The notes beneath the pieces were generated by a model. That model ran no database searches, was not told where the DNA came from, and worked only from the letters and a program-made list of their open reading frames with translations. Source: Collinsella sp. AF02-46-1 (lineage in GTDB: Bacteria; Actinomycetota; Coriobacteriia; Coriobacteriales; Coriobacteriaceae). From it: a stretch of 40,836 bases of DNA. Below, one piece after another: positions 31,283 through 39,646 of this stretch; the first letter of the stretch is position 1, and each line of letters opens with the position of its first letter. The translations under genes and the position numbers were made by a program. Location of the stretch: assembly GCF_003465825.1 (NCBI RefSeq), contig NZ_QSBV01000020.1, positions 1 to 40,836 of the forward strand. The letters are read 5' to 3'.

Positions 31283-31778
31283 TCTTGACGGTACCGAGTT
31301 GTGGCACGGTGGACTGACGCAACGCCTGTCGGACACCTCGCCTATACGGCGCCTGACGCGCGGCGAGGTTTTTGAGCTCGGTGGGTCGACGATCTTTACC
31401 ATGGGCGGCGCCACGAGTGTGGACAAGGAATACCGCATCCCGTATTCCAGCTGGTGGCCGCAGGAGCTGCCGGGCGAGCGCAACTTTGAGGAGGCGCGGG
31501 CAAAGCTCGATAGCGTGGGCTGGAAGGTCGACTACGTGATCACCCACACCTGCTCCACGCGCATGCTCTCGCCCACGCTCTATCCGGCACCTGGCTGGAA
31601 TTATCCAGCTGTCGATCGGCTTACGGCATTTTTCGACGAGCTGGAAGATCGCTTGGACTACAAGCGCTGGTACTACGGGCATTTTCATCGGGATGCCAAC
31701 CCGGCCGAGCGCCACACCGTGCTCTACGACTGCATCGTTCGCCTGGGCGACGAACTCCAGCCCTGGGATGTTGCGTAG
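31283..31778 (+). pseudogene. 3' fragment of a metallophosphoesterase gene
   Basis: Directly after the IS right end the frame reads LDGTELWHGGLTQRLSD and then RRLTRGEVFELGGSTIFTMGGATS, SWWPQELPG, WKVDYVITHTCST and WYYGHFHRD before the stop at 31776-31778. These match the second half of a calcineurin-like phosphoesterase, with T-H and G-H-x-H metal sites. The N-terminal half with D-x-H and GDxxD motifs is missing, and no start codon belongs to it, although the frame runs open into the IS end. It is therefore a truncated remnant. Confidence 0.82.
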
Positions 31779-31793
31779 GGGTGGGGTGCCTGA

Positions 31794-32798
31794 TTACTCA
31801 GCCGTTACGGTAATGTTCTCCCTGTGCTTGCGGATAACATCCCAGCTAAAATGCTCGACCAGCTGCTCGGCAGAGCGCGGCGTGGTGCCCGGCGCGATGC
31901 CTGTTTGTCCGGCGAGCCAACCCAGCAGCGCTTCGGGCGTGCCAAAGCGGGCGCGGAGTTCGCCCAGGTCCAGATCGCGGTCTCGTTTGGAAAGGCGGCG
32001 GCCGTCCGGTGCCATGAGCAGCGGAATATGTGCGTAGTGCGGCGTGGGCAGTCCCAACAGGTGCTGCAGATAGATCTGGCGCGGCGTGGACCCCAGCAGG
32101 TCGCATCCGCGCACGACCTCGGTGACGCCCATGGCAGCGTCGTCGACCACCACGGCTAGCTGATAGGCAAACACGCCGTCGCTGCGGCGCACCAAAAAGT
32201 CGCCGCACTCGGTGGCGAGTGCTTCGCATTGGGCGCCGTACGTGCGATCCACAAATTCGATCACGTCGTCTGCGAGGTCGTCGACGTCGGGCACACGCAG
32301 ACGCGTGGCCGGAGCGCGCAGGATGCTGCGGCGGGCAACCTCCTCGGCAGAAAGGCCTCGGCAGGCGCCGCGGTAGATGGGCGTGCCGTCGCTCGCGTGC
32401 GGCGCGCTTGCGGTGTGGAGCTCGGCGCGCGTGCAAAAGCAGGGATAGGTGAGGCCGGCGTCTTGCAGCTGGTGCAGGGCGTCCTCGTACAAGTCCAGGC
32501 GATCGTGCTGGTAGTAGGGGCCTTCGTCCCACTCAAGCCCCAGCCAGGCTAGGTCGTCAATCAATTGGGCGGCAAGTTCCGGGCGCTTGCAGCGATCGTC
32601 CAGGTCCTCGATGCGCAACACGATGCTGCCGCCCTGGCTGCGGGCCGAAAGCCACGCGCACAGGCAGCTGAACACGTTGCCCAGGTGCATGCGGCCCGAG
32701 GGCGACGGGGCGAAGCGCCCCACGACGGGCGCGGGAGCGGCCGGCGTCGTTGGCGCGTCGGCGGCGGTTGTTGCTATGTTGCGTGCGTTGATGTCCAT
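31794..32798 (-). CDS. gluQ: Glutamyl-Q tRNA(Asp) synthetase (GluQRS)
   Basis: GluQRS is a truncated GluRS that attaches glutamate to the queuosine at position 34 of tRNA-Asp. The 334-residue protein has the class I HIGH-like motif in RFAPSPSGRMHLGN, the adjacent RIEDLDDRCKR, a zinc site CFCTRAEL...YRGACRG, and the KMSKS-like LSKRDRDLDLGEL. The anticodon-binding domain of true GluRS is absent, as in this family. ATG 32798 is chosen; a -10-like TATACT ends 7 bases before it, so the mRNA may be leaderless or carry a very short leader. The gene is convergent with the phosphoesterase remnant. Confidence 0.88.
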   Translation of the reverse strand: MDINARNIATTAADAPTTPAAPAPVVGRFAPSPSGRMHLGNVFSCLCAWLSARSQGGSIVLRIEDLDDRCKRPELAAQLIDDLAWLGLEWDEGPYYQHDRLDLYEDALHQLQDAGLTYPCFCTRAELHTASAPHASDGTPIYRGACRGLSAEEVARRSILRAPATRLRVPDVDDLADDVIEFVDRTYGAQCEALATECGDFLVRRSDGVFAYQLAVVVDDAAMGVTEVVRGCDLLGSTPRQIYLQHLLGLPTPHYAHIPLLMAPDGRRLSKRDRDLDLGELRARFGTPEALLGWLAGQTGIAPGTTPRSAEQLVEHFSWDVIRKHRENITVTAE

Positions 32799-32934
32799 GC
32801 GGACGAGTATAGCGCGGGGCGTGGTGGGGGAGACGCTGCCGTGGCCTGCAAGTTGCTGAGGCCACACGTTGCGCGTGCCGGACCACCGGCTCGGCGCCTT
32901 AATCGTCGTCAATCAATCTAGCCCTCAAACGACA

Positions 32935-32970
32935 GAAACCCCGGCAGCTCTTCGCAACTGCCGGGGTTTC
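32935..32970. repeat. Perfect 13-bp hairpin in the gluQ - DUF2207 gap
   Basis: GAAACCCCGGCAG (32935-32947) pairs exactly with CTGCCGGGGTTTC (32958-32970) across a 10-base loop. No T-run follows. The 32799-33307 gap has no gene on either side ending at this point, so its purpose is unclear; apart from this, a weak GGGGCA/TGCCCC pair near 33013, the repeat at 33141 and the promoter at 33245, I see nothing else in the gap. Confidence 0.6.
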
Positions 32971-33140
32971 CGCGGAAAAGGGGGACATGATCCTCAAGCG
33001 GACGGCAAAGGGGCAAACCGTTTTCGCTCAACTGCTTTATGCCCCTCAACTGGCGGCTCAATCAGCGCATGCCGCGCCCACACAAAGCCGCTACACCTGT
33101 GATGGAGCTATGAAGTGGTATCTATTGCCGGAGCGGGCTA

Positions 33141-33193
33141 TGCCAAGGAGTGTCCCAGATTGCCGGCAGATAAGGAACGTCCCCAGGTGCCGG
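33141..33193. repeat. Dispersed palindromic repeat, copy 1
   Basis: This unit, starting TGCCAAGGAGTGTCCC, contains TGCCGGCA and AAGGAACGTCCC in the second half. A unit of the same design lies at 35389-35442. Both halves are related: GGAGTGTCCC and GGAACGTCCC are partly palindromic. Confidence 0.7.
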
Positions 33194-33244
33194 CGGCGGG
33201 CGTGACTTTTGTCCCGTTTTGACGCTCCGCTGACCTAGATGTTC

Positions 33245-33273
33245 GTCACATGAACTCGCAAACGTGGGACAAT
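33245..33273 (+). promoter_or_regulatory. Candidate promoter of the DUF2207 gene
   Basis: GTCACA (33245-33250) and GACAAT (33268-33273) are separated by 17 bases; each matches four of six consensus bases. The start codon lies 34 bases after the -10, leaving room for the AAAGGA ribosome binding site. Confidence 0.45.
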
Positions 33274-33307
33274 GACGCTACTGGTACCACAGACAAAGGA
33301 TGTGCCT

Positions 33308-35254
33308 ATGAACGCCCCCGTTGCCCAGCCCTGTCGGCAGCGCCGCCTGTTTGCGCGGTTCGCTTCCGTCTGCGCACTCGTCGCGCTTGCGTTGTTGCTG
33401 CTGCCTGCCGTCGCGCACGCCGACGGCTACTCCATGAGCCAAACCTATATCGGTGCCACGGTTGAGGCCGATGGCTCGCTGACCGTTGTCGAGGGACGCC
33501 AGTTCGATTTCGACGATGACATTAACGGCGTGTATTGGGATATCAATACAGGCTCTAACCAGCAAGGCGGCTCGGTGGTCGTCAATGTGCTGAGCGTCGA
33601 GGAAGACGACACTGCGTTTAACAAGGTCGACAGCGCAAATAAAGGCGACGACGGCGTTTACACGGTGGAGCAGTCCGACGACGGCGTAAAGATTAAGGTG
33701 TTCAGCCCTCACGAGAGCGGCGACAGCGCAATCTACTACGTGAGTTATTCCATGACCGGTGCGGTTATGAACTGGGCCGATACCGCCGAGCTCTACTGGA
33801 AATTTGTGGGTGACGGCTGGTCTGCGGACTCCGATGACGTCGAGATGGAAGTCTACTTTGCAAATGCCGCTGCCGGGACGGCTGCCGTCAAGGGCGATAA
33901 CTTCCGCGCATGGGGCCACGGCCCGCTGACGGGCGACGTGTCGCTCGATGCGGACGAGCCCATGGTCACCTATACCATTCCCTGCGTGCATGAGGGCGAA
34001 TTCGCCGAGGCACGCATCGCCTTCCCCAGCGACTGGGTGCCGCAGCTTGCCGTCTCGGGCGAAAAGCGCATGTCGACGATTCTGAGCGAAGAGAAGGAAT
34101 GGGCCGACGAGGCCAACGCTCGCCGCGCTCACGCTCGCATGATTGCCAATGCGCTTGCCGTGCTAAGTGTTGTCGCGGCGGTGGCCTTTACCGGCACAAT
34201 CGTTGTGCTCAAGCTGCGCCGCCGCAAGCCCAAGCCGCTTTTCCAGGACGAATATTTCCGCGATGTGCCTTCGGCCGACCATCCCGCCGTGCTTTCGGCC
34301 CTCATGAGCTGGAACGAGGTGCCCGATCAGGCATATATCGCCACGCTTATGAAGCTTACCGACGACCGCGTGATCAAGCTGGAAGAAGCGACCGAGACCA
34401 AGAAGAAGGGTCTGCTCCGTCGCGAAAAAGAGGAGCAGACGTATCGCATCACAGTGACCGACGAGGCCTGGAAGGCTGCCAAGAAGGACGGCATCGATCG
34501 CGATGTGCTCAAGGTCTTCTTCGCCGGCGTTAAGCCCGATAAGGACGGAGTCCGTTCGCGCACGTTTAGCGAGCTGGAGGAGTACGCTAGCGAGCGCACC
34601 ACATCTGTTGGCGACAAGCTCGAGGACTATCAGAGCACGGTTAAGGGCAAGCTGGAGGCGCGCGAGCTTATCGCCTCGGACGGCACCATCGCCCTGGTTG
34701 CCGGCTTGGTTCTCGGCATCATTATTGTCTGTGGCATTTTGGGCTCTCTGTTCTATGCCGACTTTGCGGATGCCAATGTCGGTGCCGCTATGATCTCGAT
34801 CCCCGTCACGATCGTGGGCTTTGTCCTGAGCTGCACCTTCCGTCGCTACACGCCGGAGGGCGCCGAGGTGGCGGCTCGCTGTAAAGCGCTCAAGCATTGG
34901 CTTGAGGACTTTACGCGCCTGAAGGAGGCCATTCCCAGCGACCTGATCTTGTGGAACAAACTGCTGGTGATGGGCGTTGCCCTGGGCGTTTCGAAAGAAG
35001 TGCTGCGACAGCTGGCCGAGGCCGTGCCTGCGGACCTGCGCAACAGCGACGATTTCTACGACAACTACCCCTGCTACTGGTGGTATTACCATCACTACGG
35101 CAACGAGTCCCCGCTCGATTCGTTCAACGATGTGTACCACGAGACCATCCGCGAGCTGGCTTCGAGTTCCGATAGTTCGAGCGGCGGCAGCGGCGGCGGC
35201 TTTTCCGGTGGCGGCGGTGGCGGCGTCGGCGGAGGCGGCGGCGGAACGTTCTAA
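33308..35254 (+). CDS. DUF2207 membrane protein with a Gly-rich C-terminus
   Basis: The 648-residue protein has a signal peptide (about 1-38, with Arg residues then VCALVALALLLLPAVAHA), an extracytoplasmic DUF2207 N-terminal domain with many Asp and Gly, and a membrane helix (about 277-300). A cytoplasmic domain with RRREKEEQTYRITV-like charged segments follows, then two close membrane helices (about 457-510), another cytoplasmic part with LKHWLEDFTRLKEAIPSDL, and a C-terminal run of Gly and Ser. These features define the DUF2207 family, of unknown function. ATG 33308 follows AAAGGATG. It is flanked by its own promoter and terminator. Confidence 0.87.
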   Translation: MNAPVAQPCRQRRLFARFASVCALVALALLLLPAVAHADGYSMSQTYIGATVEADGSLTVVEGRQFDFDDDINGVYWDINTGSNQQGGSVVVNVLSVEEDDTAFNKVDSANKGDDGVYTVEQSDDGVKIKVFSPHESGDSAIYYVSYSMTGAVMNWADTAELYWKFVGDGWSADSDDVEMEVYFANAAAGTAAVKGDNFRAWGHGPLTGDVSLDADEPMVTYTIPCVHEGEFAEARIAFPSDWVPQLAVSGEKRMSTILSEEKEWADEANARRAHARMIANALAVLSVVAAVAFTGTIVVLKLRRRKPKPLFQDEYFRDVPSADHPAVLSALMSWNEVPDQAYIATLMKLTDDRVIKLEEATETKKKGLLRREKEEQTYRITVTDEAWKAAKKDGIDRDVLKVFFAGVKPDKDGVRSRTFSELEEYASERTTSVGDKLEDYQSTVKGKLEARELIASDGTIALVAGLVLGIIIVCGILGSLFYADFADANVGAAMISIPVTIVGFVLSCTFRRYTPEGAEVAARCKALKHWLEDFTRLKEAIPSDLILWNKLLVMGVALGVSKEVLRQLAEAVPADLRNSDDFYDNYPCYWWYYHHYGNESPLDSFNDVYHETIRELASSSDSSSGGSGGGFSGGGGGGVGGGGGGTF

Positions 35255-35268
35255 CGGTCGTAAATTAT

Positions 35269-35316
35269 GGGATGGGCTTTTCTCGACAGCCGTCGGGGAA
35301 AGCCCATCCCCTTTTT
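35269..35316 (+). terminator. Intrinsic terminator after the DUF2207 gene
   Basis: GGGATGGGCTTT (35269-35280) pairs exactly with AAAGCCCATCCC (35299-35310), followed by CTTTTT. The stop codon of the DUF2207 gene is 15 bases upstream. Confidence 0.9.
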
Positions 35317-35348
35317 ACGCGCTACCTACGAAGACTGTCCCCAGCAAC

Positions 35349-35379
35349 TAGTCATTTAAGAACGTTCCTAACGACTAGG
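35349..35379. repeat. CTAGTC...GACTAG palindromic repeat, related to 8701-8733
   Basis: CTAGTC and GACTAG enclose a core with GAACGTTC, itself a palindrome. The unit after hisE has the same ends with GGGACGTTC in the core. Confidence 0.55.
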
Positions 35380-35388
35380 TGCGGTTGC

Positions 35389-35442
35389 TGCCAAGGAGTG
35401 TCCCGGGGTGCCGGCACAAAAGGAACGTCCCTAGCTGCCAGG
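35389..35442. repeat. Dispersed palindromic repeat, copy 2
   Basis: This copy shares TGCCAAGGAGTGTCCC, TGCCGGCA and AAGGAACGTCCC with the unit at 33141-33193, in the same orientation, and ends two bases before the GNAT stop codon. Together with the neighbouring CTAGTC unit it fills the gap between the DUF2207 terminator and the GNAT gene. Confidence 0.7.
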
Positions 35443-35443
35443 T

Positions 35444-36085
35444 TTAGGCTGTTAGATCGAGTTCGTAGAGGAAGCTTTCGCGCGGCATGTCGTGGCGGCG
35501 CTCTTCGCGGTTGGCGCGGTGCGTGGCCGTGCGCTTAAAGCCGTGCAGCTCGTAGAACTTCCATGAGCAGTTGGAGTCGGTGTACAGGTGCGCTCTTGTC
35601 GCCCCGCGCGAGGACAGGTGCGAGACCGCGGCGTCGAGCAAGACCGAGCCAACGCCCAGGCCATGGACATCGCGATCCACGGCAAGCAGCGTGACCTCGT
35701 TGTCGTGTGGCAGGGGGCTGCTTTCGAGCAGACGGTTGTTGGTGCGGATGGTTGCGCGCACAAACGAGAGATACTCGGCGCAGGCATCGGGCTCCAGCTC
35801 ACGCATCTGCGATAGCAGCGCGCGCTCGGTATCCATCCAATGTTCATTGACGGTGGCGCCGGAGCTTTGCCCCGCACGCGCGAGCGCAATGCCGCGCGCC
35901 TGGCCGTCGATGACGGCAACCTGCGAAAACGTCGACGACGAAAGGCAGTAGGCAAGGTCGCACGCGGCCTCAAGGCGGTTGTACTCATCGTTATCCGAAT
36001 TGTTATGCCAAAGCTGCTGCAGAATCAGCGCGATGGTGTCGAAGTCTTCGGTATCAAACGGTCGGTAGAGAACCCGCGAGACCAT
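35444..36085 (-). CDS. GNAT-family N-acetyltransferase
   Basis: The 213-residue protein carries a C-terminal GNAT domain. The acetyl-CoA-binding motif A reads LAVDRDVHGLGVGSVLLDAA, matching the R/Q-x-x-G-x-G/A pattern, and motif B includes AHLYTDSNCSWKFYELHGFKR. The N-terminal part (about 1-110) is specific and mostly helical. The acetylated substrate cannot be told from sequence. AAAGAGG precedes ATG 36085. The gene is transcribed away from purH across a 277-base divergent gap. Confidence 0.85.
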   Translation of the reverse strand: MVSRVLYRPFDTEDFDTIALILQQLWHNNSDNDEYNRLEAACDLAYCLSSSTFSQVAVIDGQARGIALARAGQSSGATVNEHWMDTERALLSQMRELEPDACAEYLSFVRATIRTNNRLLESSPLPHDNEVTLLAVDRDVHGLGVGSVLLDAAVSHLSSRGATRAHLYTDSNCSWKFYELHGFKRTATHRANREERRHDMPRESFLYELDLTA

Positions 36086-36266
36086 GGTGCCTCTTTCTTT
36101 TGCGGATGCATATCGAGCACAGTTCTACCACGCCATTGGCATCGAATTATGGTGCCCCTGTGTTCCATGAACTCACCGCGCCCGGTGCCGCGCCCATGCC
36201 CTCCGCTCGCAAGCTTTTTCTGCACATGCGACCGTTGCGGGGTGCATCGACGCGCTCGATGCGCTA

Positions 36267-36288
36267 CATTGAATCAGTATTTTCAATG
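36267..36288. promoter_or_regulatory. Operator-like inverted repeat upstream of purH
   Basis: CATTGAA (36267-36273) and TTCAATG (36282-36288) are exact complements around an 8-base AT-rich spacer, about 75 bases before the purH start, in an otherwise GC-rich divergent gap. It could be a repressor site; which regulator is unknown. Confidence 0.4.
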
Positions 36289-36362
36289 CCGCTGCGCGAG
36301 CGCTGCAGATCGACGTATCACCGACTCACAGAGCACGGCGGCGTACCAGACAGGAGGACTGC

Positions 36363-37970
36363 ATGGGATCTGATGTGAAGATCGCACGCGCGTTGATCTC
36401 GGTTACCGATAAAACGGGTGTCGTCGATTTCGCACGGACGCTGGTCGATGACTTTGGCGTCGAGATCATCTCTACGGGCGGCACGGCTCGTGCCATCGAG
36501 GACGCGGGCGTTCCCGTAACCCCCATCGAGGAGTTCACGGGCTATCCCGAGATGATGGACGGCCGCGTTAAGACCCTGCACCCCAAGGTTCACGGCGCGC
36601 TGCTGGCCCGCCGCGATTCCGAGCAGCACATGCAGGAGGCCGCTCAGCACGGCATTAAGCTGATCGACTTGGTCGTCGTCAACCTGTACGAGTTCGAGAA
36701 GACCGTTGCCAACCCCGAGGTCACCTTCGCGGATGCCATCGAGCACATCGACATCGGCGGTCCCTCCATGCTGCGCTCTGCTGCCAAGAACGCCACGAGC
36801 GTTACCGTCATCTCCGATCCGGCCGACTATGATGCCGTCCTGGCCGAGATGCACGAGACCGGCGGTTGCACCACGCTTTCCACCCGTCGTCGCCTGCAGG
36901 TGAAGGTCTACCAGACCACCGCCGCCTACGACACGGCTATCTCCCGTTGGCTTGCCGCCCAGGCAAGTGACGTGGCGGATACCTCTGCCAAGCTCGAGAT
37001 TTCGCTGGAGAAGGTCGACGACCTGCGCTATGGCGAGAATCCTCAGCAGAAGGCTACGGTCTACCGCTTTGCCGAGGGCTGCGAGAACACCGCGAGCTCG
37101 CAGTTCCCGCTCGTTGGCTCCGAGCAGATCCAGGGCAAGCCGCTCAGCTACAACAACTATCTGGATGCCGATGCCGCTTGGAACCTGGTCCGCGAGTTCG
37201 ACGAGCCGGCCTGCGTGATCCTCAAGCACCAGAACCCCTGCGGTTCTGCCGTTGCCGAGGACATCACGGCTGCCTACGACCGCGCCTTCGCCTGCGATCC
37301 CAAGAGCGCCTTCGGCGGCATCATCGCCTGCAACCGCGAGGTTCCCTATGAGCTGGTCGAGCACTTTGCCGATCAGAACAAGCAGTTCGTCGAGGTCATC
37401 ATCGCCCCGAGCTACACTGCCGAGGCGCTCGAGCGCATGGCCAAGCGCCCCAACCTGCGCGTGCTGGCTACCGGCGGCGTGGACCACGGCGCCCAGGTGG
37501 AGCTGCGCTCCATCGACGGCGGCATGCTGGTGCAGGAGGTCGACCACGTGACCGAGGACCCCGCGACCTTTACGTTCCCCACCGACCGCAAGCCCACCGA
37601 CGCCGAGATGGCCGAGCTCGAGTTTGCCTGGAAGGTCTGCAAGGGCGTTAAGTCCAACGCCATCCTGGTCTCCAAGGGTAAGGCCGGCATTGGCATGGGC
37701 CCGGGTCAGCCCAACCGCGTCGACTCTGCGCTACTTGCCTGCGAGCGTGCCGAGGACTTCTGCGAGCGCGAGGGCGTGGAGAAGGGCGGCTTTGCCTGCG
37801 CAAGCGACGCATTCTTCCCGTTCCGCGACAACGTCGACGTGCTTGCCGCGCATGGCGTGACCTGCATCATCCAGCCCGGCGGCTCTAAGCGCGACGACGA
37901 GAGCATCGAGGCGTGCAACGAGCATGGTATTGCGATGGTCTTCACGGGCGCCCGCCACTTTAGGCACTAA
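36363..37970 (+). CDS. purH: Bifunctional AICAR formyltransferase / IMP cyclohydrolase PurH
   Basis: PurH performs the last two steps of purine synthesis, formylating AICAR and closing the ring to IMP. The N-terminal cyclohydrolase (about 1-195) is of the MGS-like fold: [49 protein letters not shown]. The C-terminal transferase shows [49 protein letters not shown] and the end [24 protein letters not shown]...[24 protein letters not shown]. The length of 535 residues is normal. AGGAGG precedes ATG 36363. AICAR made by HisF links this gene to the histidine operon. Confidence 0.97.
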   Translation: MGSDVKIARALISVTDKTGVVDFARTLVDDFGVEIISTGGTARAIEDAGVPVTPIEEFTGYPEMMDGRVKTLHPKVHGALLARRDSEQHMQEAAQHGIKLIDLVVVNLYEFEKTVANPEVTFADAIEHIDIGGPSMLRSAAKNATSVTVISDPADYDAVLAEMHETGGCTTLSTRRRLQVKVYQTTAAYDTAISRWLAAQASDVADTSAKLEISLEKVDDLRYGENPQQKATVYRFAEGCENTASSQFPLVGSEQIQGKPLSYNNYLDADAAWNLVREFDEPACVILKHQNPCGSAVAEDITAAYDRAFACDPKSAFGGIIACNREVPYELVEHFADQNKQFVEVIIAPSYTAEALERMAKRPNLRVLATGGVDHGAQVELRSIDGGMLVQEVDHVTEDPATFTFPTDRKPTDAEMAELEFAWKVCKGVKSNAILVSKGKAGIGMGPGQPNRVDSALLACERAEDFCEREGVEKGGFACASDAFFPFRDNVDVLAAHGVTCIIQPGGSKRDDESIEACNEHGIAMVFTGARHFRH

Positions 37971-38000
37971 GTTTCGCCTCGGGACAAAATAATCTCTGCA

Positions 38001-38035
38001 AAAGACGGTCGCTCCGTTTGGAGGGCCGTCTTTTT
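38001..38035 (+). terminator. Intrinsic terminator after purH
   Basis: AAAGACGG and CCGTCTTT pair at the base, with an inner CTCC/GGAG stem and a GTTT loop, followed by TTTTT. A -10-like TATAAG at 38038-38043 directly follows and may start the next transcript. Confidence 0.85.
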
Positions 38036-38051
38036 GGTATAAGAGGACGGA

Positions 38052-38783
38052 ATGACTAACACGAAAGGTATGACCATGCCCCAGATTGATGATGCCGAGC
38101 TGTTTGGCAATGCCGAGGATCAGCGTGCGTACGAGGACTTTTGCGCCAATCAGGAGGCGGTCGAGAAGTTTACGCTCGACAAGCCCGCGCTTATCTGCCG
38201 TTGGCGCATGTCCAACAAAAAGGTGCCCATGCTCAACCGTCACATTCGCGCGCTGTCCGAGCGCTTGGTGCAGGGCGAGCCGCTTACCCATAACATGCTC
38301 AGCTGGGCCAAGCAGCACGTTGAGTGGTCGCTTGCCGAGGGCGATTACACCGCGCACGACGGCGTGCTCATGCTGGTGATCGACGTTAACGGCAATGCCG
38401 CCATGACGGTGGGTGAGTACGAGCCGCTGGCCGATACTTCGGCCAAGGCGCTGCGTGCCCGCTCCGCCGAGGCCCGCTCCGAGGCCGACGAAACCGGCGT
38501 GGCGCCCGAGCTGCTCGCTGCCGTCAACAACGGCGAGCTGGCCTTTGTGGCGCCGGCGGACGAGTGCCTGTGTGGCACGGCGACGCTCATAGAGCAGCTG
38601 GCCCAGACCAAGGGCATCCCGGTCACGCGCGTAGACATTCCCGCACAGCTCAAGGGCGCCTTGTTCCTGGTAAGCGACGAGCACGGCGTGGTGCCTGCCA
38701 CCGACGCCGACGCCGCCGAGTCTGATGCCGCGACGGTCGCCTTCTTTGCCGACGGCTACGAAAAGCTTCGCGCCCGCCGCTAA
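38052..38783 (+). CDS. Unrecognised soluble protein downstream of purH
   Basis: The 243-residue protein has no signal peptide or membrane helix. The sequence includes LICRWRMSNKKVPMLNRHIRALSERL, VLMLVIDVNGNAAMTVGEY, and later ELAFVAPADECLCGTATLIEQLAQTKGIPVTRVDI. The ending of that last segment resembles aminotransferase class IV or AbrB-like folds only vaguely, so I make no assignment. ATG 38052 has GAGGA just upstream; ATG 38076 with AAAGG 7 bases before it is an equally good start and fits better if TATAAG at 38038 is the -10. The gene stands alone between purH and the BceRS-type pair. Confidence 0.72.
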   Translation: MTNTKGMTMPQIDDAELFGNAEDQRAYEDFCANQEAVEKFTLDKPALICRWRMSNKKVPMLNRHIRALSERLVQGEPLTHNMLSWAKQHVEWSLAEGDYTAHDGVLMLVIDVNGNAAMTVGEYEPLADTSAKALRARSAEARSEADETGVAPELLAAVNNGELAFVAPADECLCGTATLIEQLAQTKGIPVTRVDIPAQLKGALFLVSDEHGVVPATDADAAESDAATVAFFADGYEKLRARR

Positions 38784-38826
38784 ATGATTATTCTGGGACG
38801 GGGATTATTTAATCATTTGATCCCCG
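38782..38826. repeat. Two overlapping, mutually exclusive palindromes
   Basis: AAATGATTA (38782-38790) pairs with TAATCATTT (38810-38818), while CGGGGAT (38799-38805) pairs with ATCCCCG (38820-38826). Each right or left arm lies inside the loop or flank of the other, so only one can form at once. It overlaps the preceding stop codon. It may be a repeat or a switch-like terminator. A small CGAACG/CGTTCG hairpin lies at about 38852. Confidence 0.55.
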
Positions 38827-38965
38827 CGCCCGCTGCGAGCGAGGGGCGATTCGAACGCTTTCGTTCGCGAACAGTTCTGTCATCTTAATGCCGCGCGAGG
38901 CGCGCACCGGCGACTTCGCGGCAATAATGGCAGTAAGACAACCAAGAGGGGGGGGAACGGAATCC

Positions 38966-39637
38966 ATGGCGCTGATCTATATCGTTGAGGACGACGAGCC
39001 CATTCGTCGTGAGCTTGCCGATATCCTTGCCCGTGCCGGTTTTGAGGTCGAGGCCTGCGAGTCGTTCGAGCATGTCTCGCGTGACATCCTGGCCGCTGCA
39101 CCCGACTTGGTACTGCTCGACCTGACGCTTCCCGTCAAAGACGGCCAGCATATCTGCCACGAAGTCCGCCGCGAATCCGAGGTTCCCATCATCGTCCTCA
39201 CGTCGCGCACGACCGAGATCGACGAGGTCATGGCCATGACGCTCGGCGCGGACGACTTCGTTTCCAAGCCCTATAGCGCCCGCGTCCTCGTGGCGCGCAT
39301 CAACGCGCTGATGCGCCGCACCACGGCGGCAGGCGAGCGTAGCACCATGGTCCACAAGGGGCTGGAACTCGACCTCGCCCGCTCCGCGGTCACCAACACG
39401 GCAACCGGCGACAGCACCGAGCTCACCAAAAACGAGCTGCGCATCCTCTCTCTGCTCCTGAGCCGCGCGGGCAAGATCGTCTCGCGCTCGGCCATCATGC
39501 AGGACCTGTGGGACTCCGATGCCTTCGTGGACGACAACACGCTCACCGTCAACATCAACCGCCTGCGCACCACGCTCGAAAAAATCGGCATCAAGGGGTA
39601 TTTGACCACGCATCGCGGCCAAGGCTATTCGGTCTAG
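38966..39637 (+). CDS. BceR-type OmpR-family response regulator
   Basis: The 223-residue regulator has a receiver domain with ALIYIVEDDEPIRRELA, phospho-acceptor Asp52 in VLLDLTLPVKDGQHIC, VLTSRTTEIDEV and Lys101 in DDFVSKPY, then a winged helix with LTKNELRILSLLLSRAGKIVSR, DDNTLTVNINRLRTTLEKIG and the ending TTHRGQGYSV. The LTLP-KDG-ICHEVR and TSRTTEIDEV segments are typical of the BceR/GraR group, which respond to antimicrobial peptides through an ABC transporter. ATG 38966 follows a G-rich site; the frame is open further upstream. The kinase gene follows after 9 bases. Confidence 0.9.
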   Translation: MALIYIVEDDEPIRRELADILARAGFEVEACESFEHVSRDILAAAPDLVLLDLTLPVKDGQHICHEVRRESEVPIIVLTSRTTEIDEVMAMTLGADDFVSKPYSARVLVARINALMRRTTAAGERSTMVHKGLELDLARSAVTNTATGDSTELTKNELRILSLLLSRAGKIVSRSAIMQDLWDSDAFVDDNTLTVNINRLRTTLEKIGIKGYLTTHRGQGYSV

Positions 39638-39646
39638 GGGCCGGCT

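Larger units (their letters stand above)
29944..31285 (+). mobile_element. IS256-family insertion sequence
   Basis: The element of about 1.34 kb has terminal inverted repeats sharing TTCTTTCGCAAATTGA (29947-29962, and the complement at 31267-31282) and one intact transposase gene. I see no target duplication: left flank sequence belongs to the HNH-like fragment and right flank to a metallophosphoesterase gene. The exact ends are uncertain by a few bases. The intact gene and matched ends suggest a recently active copy. Confidence 0.88.

Noticed and set aside
32799..33270. A small RNA gene in the gluQ to DUF2207 gap
   Set aside because: The perfect hairpin lacks a T-run and no convincing promoter points to it, so an sRNA cannot be supported.
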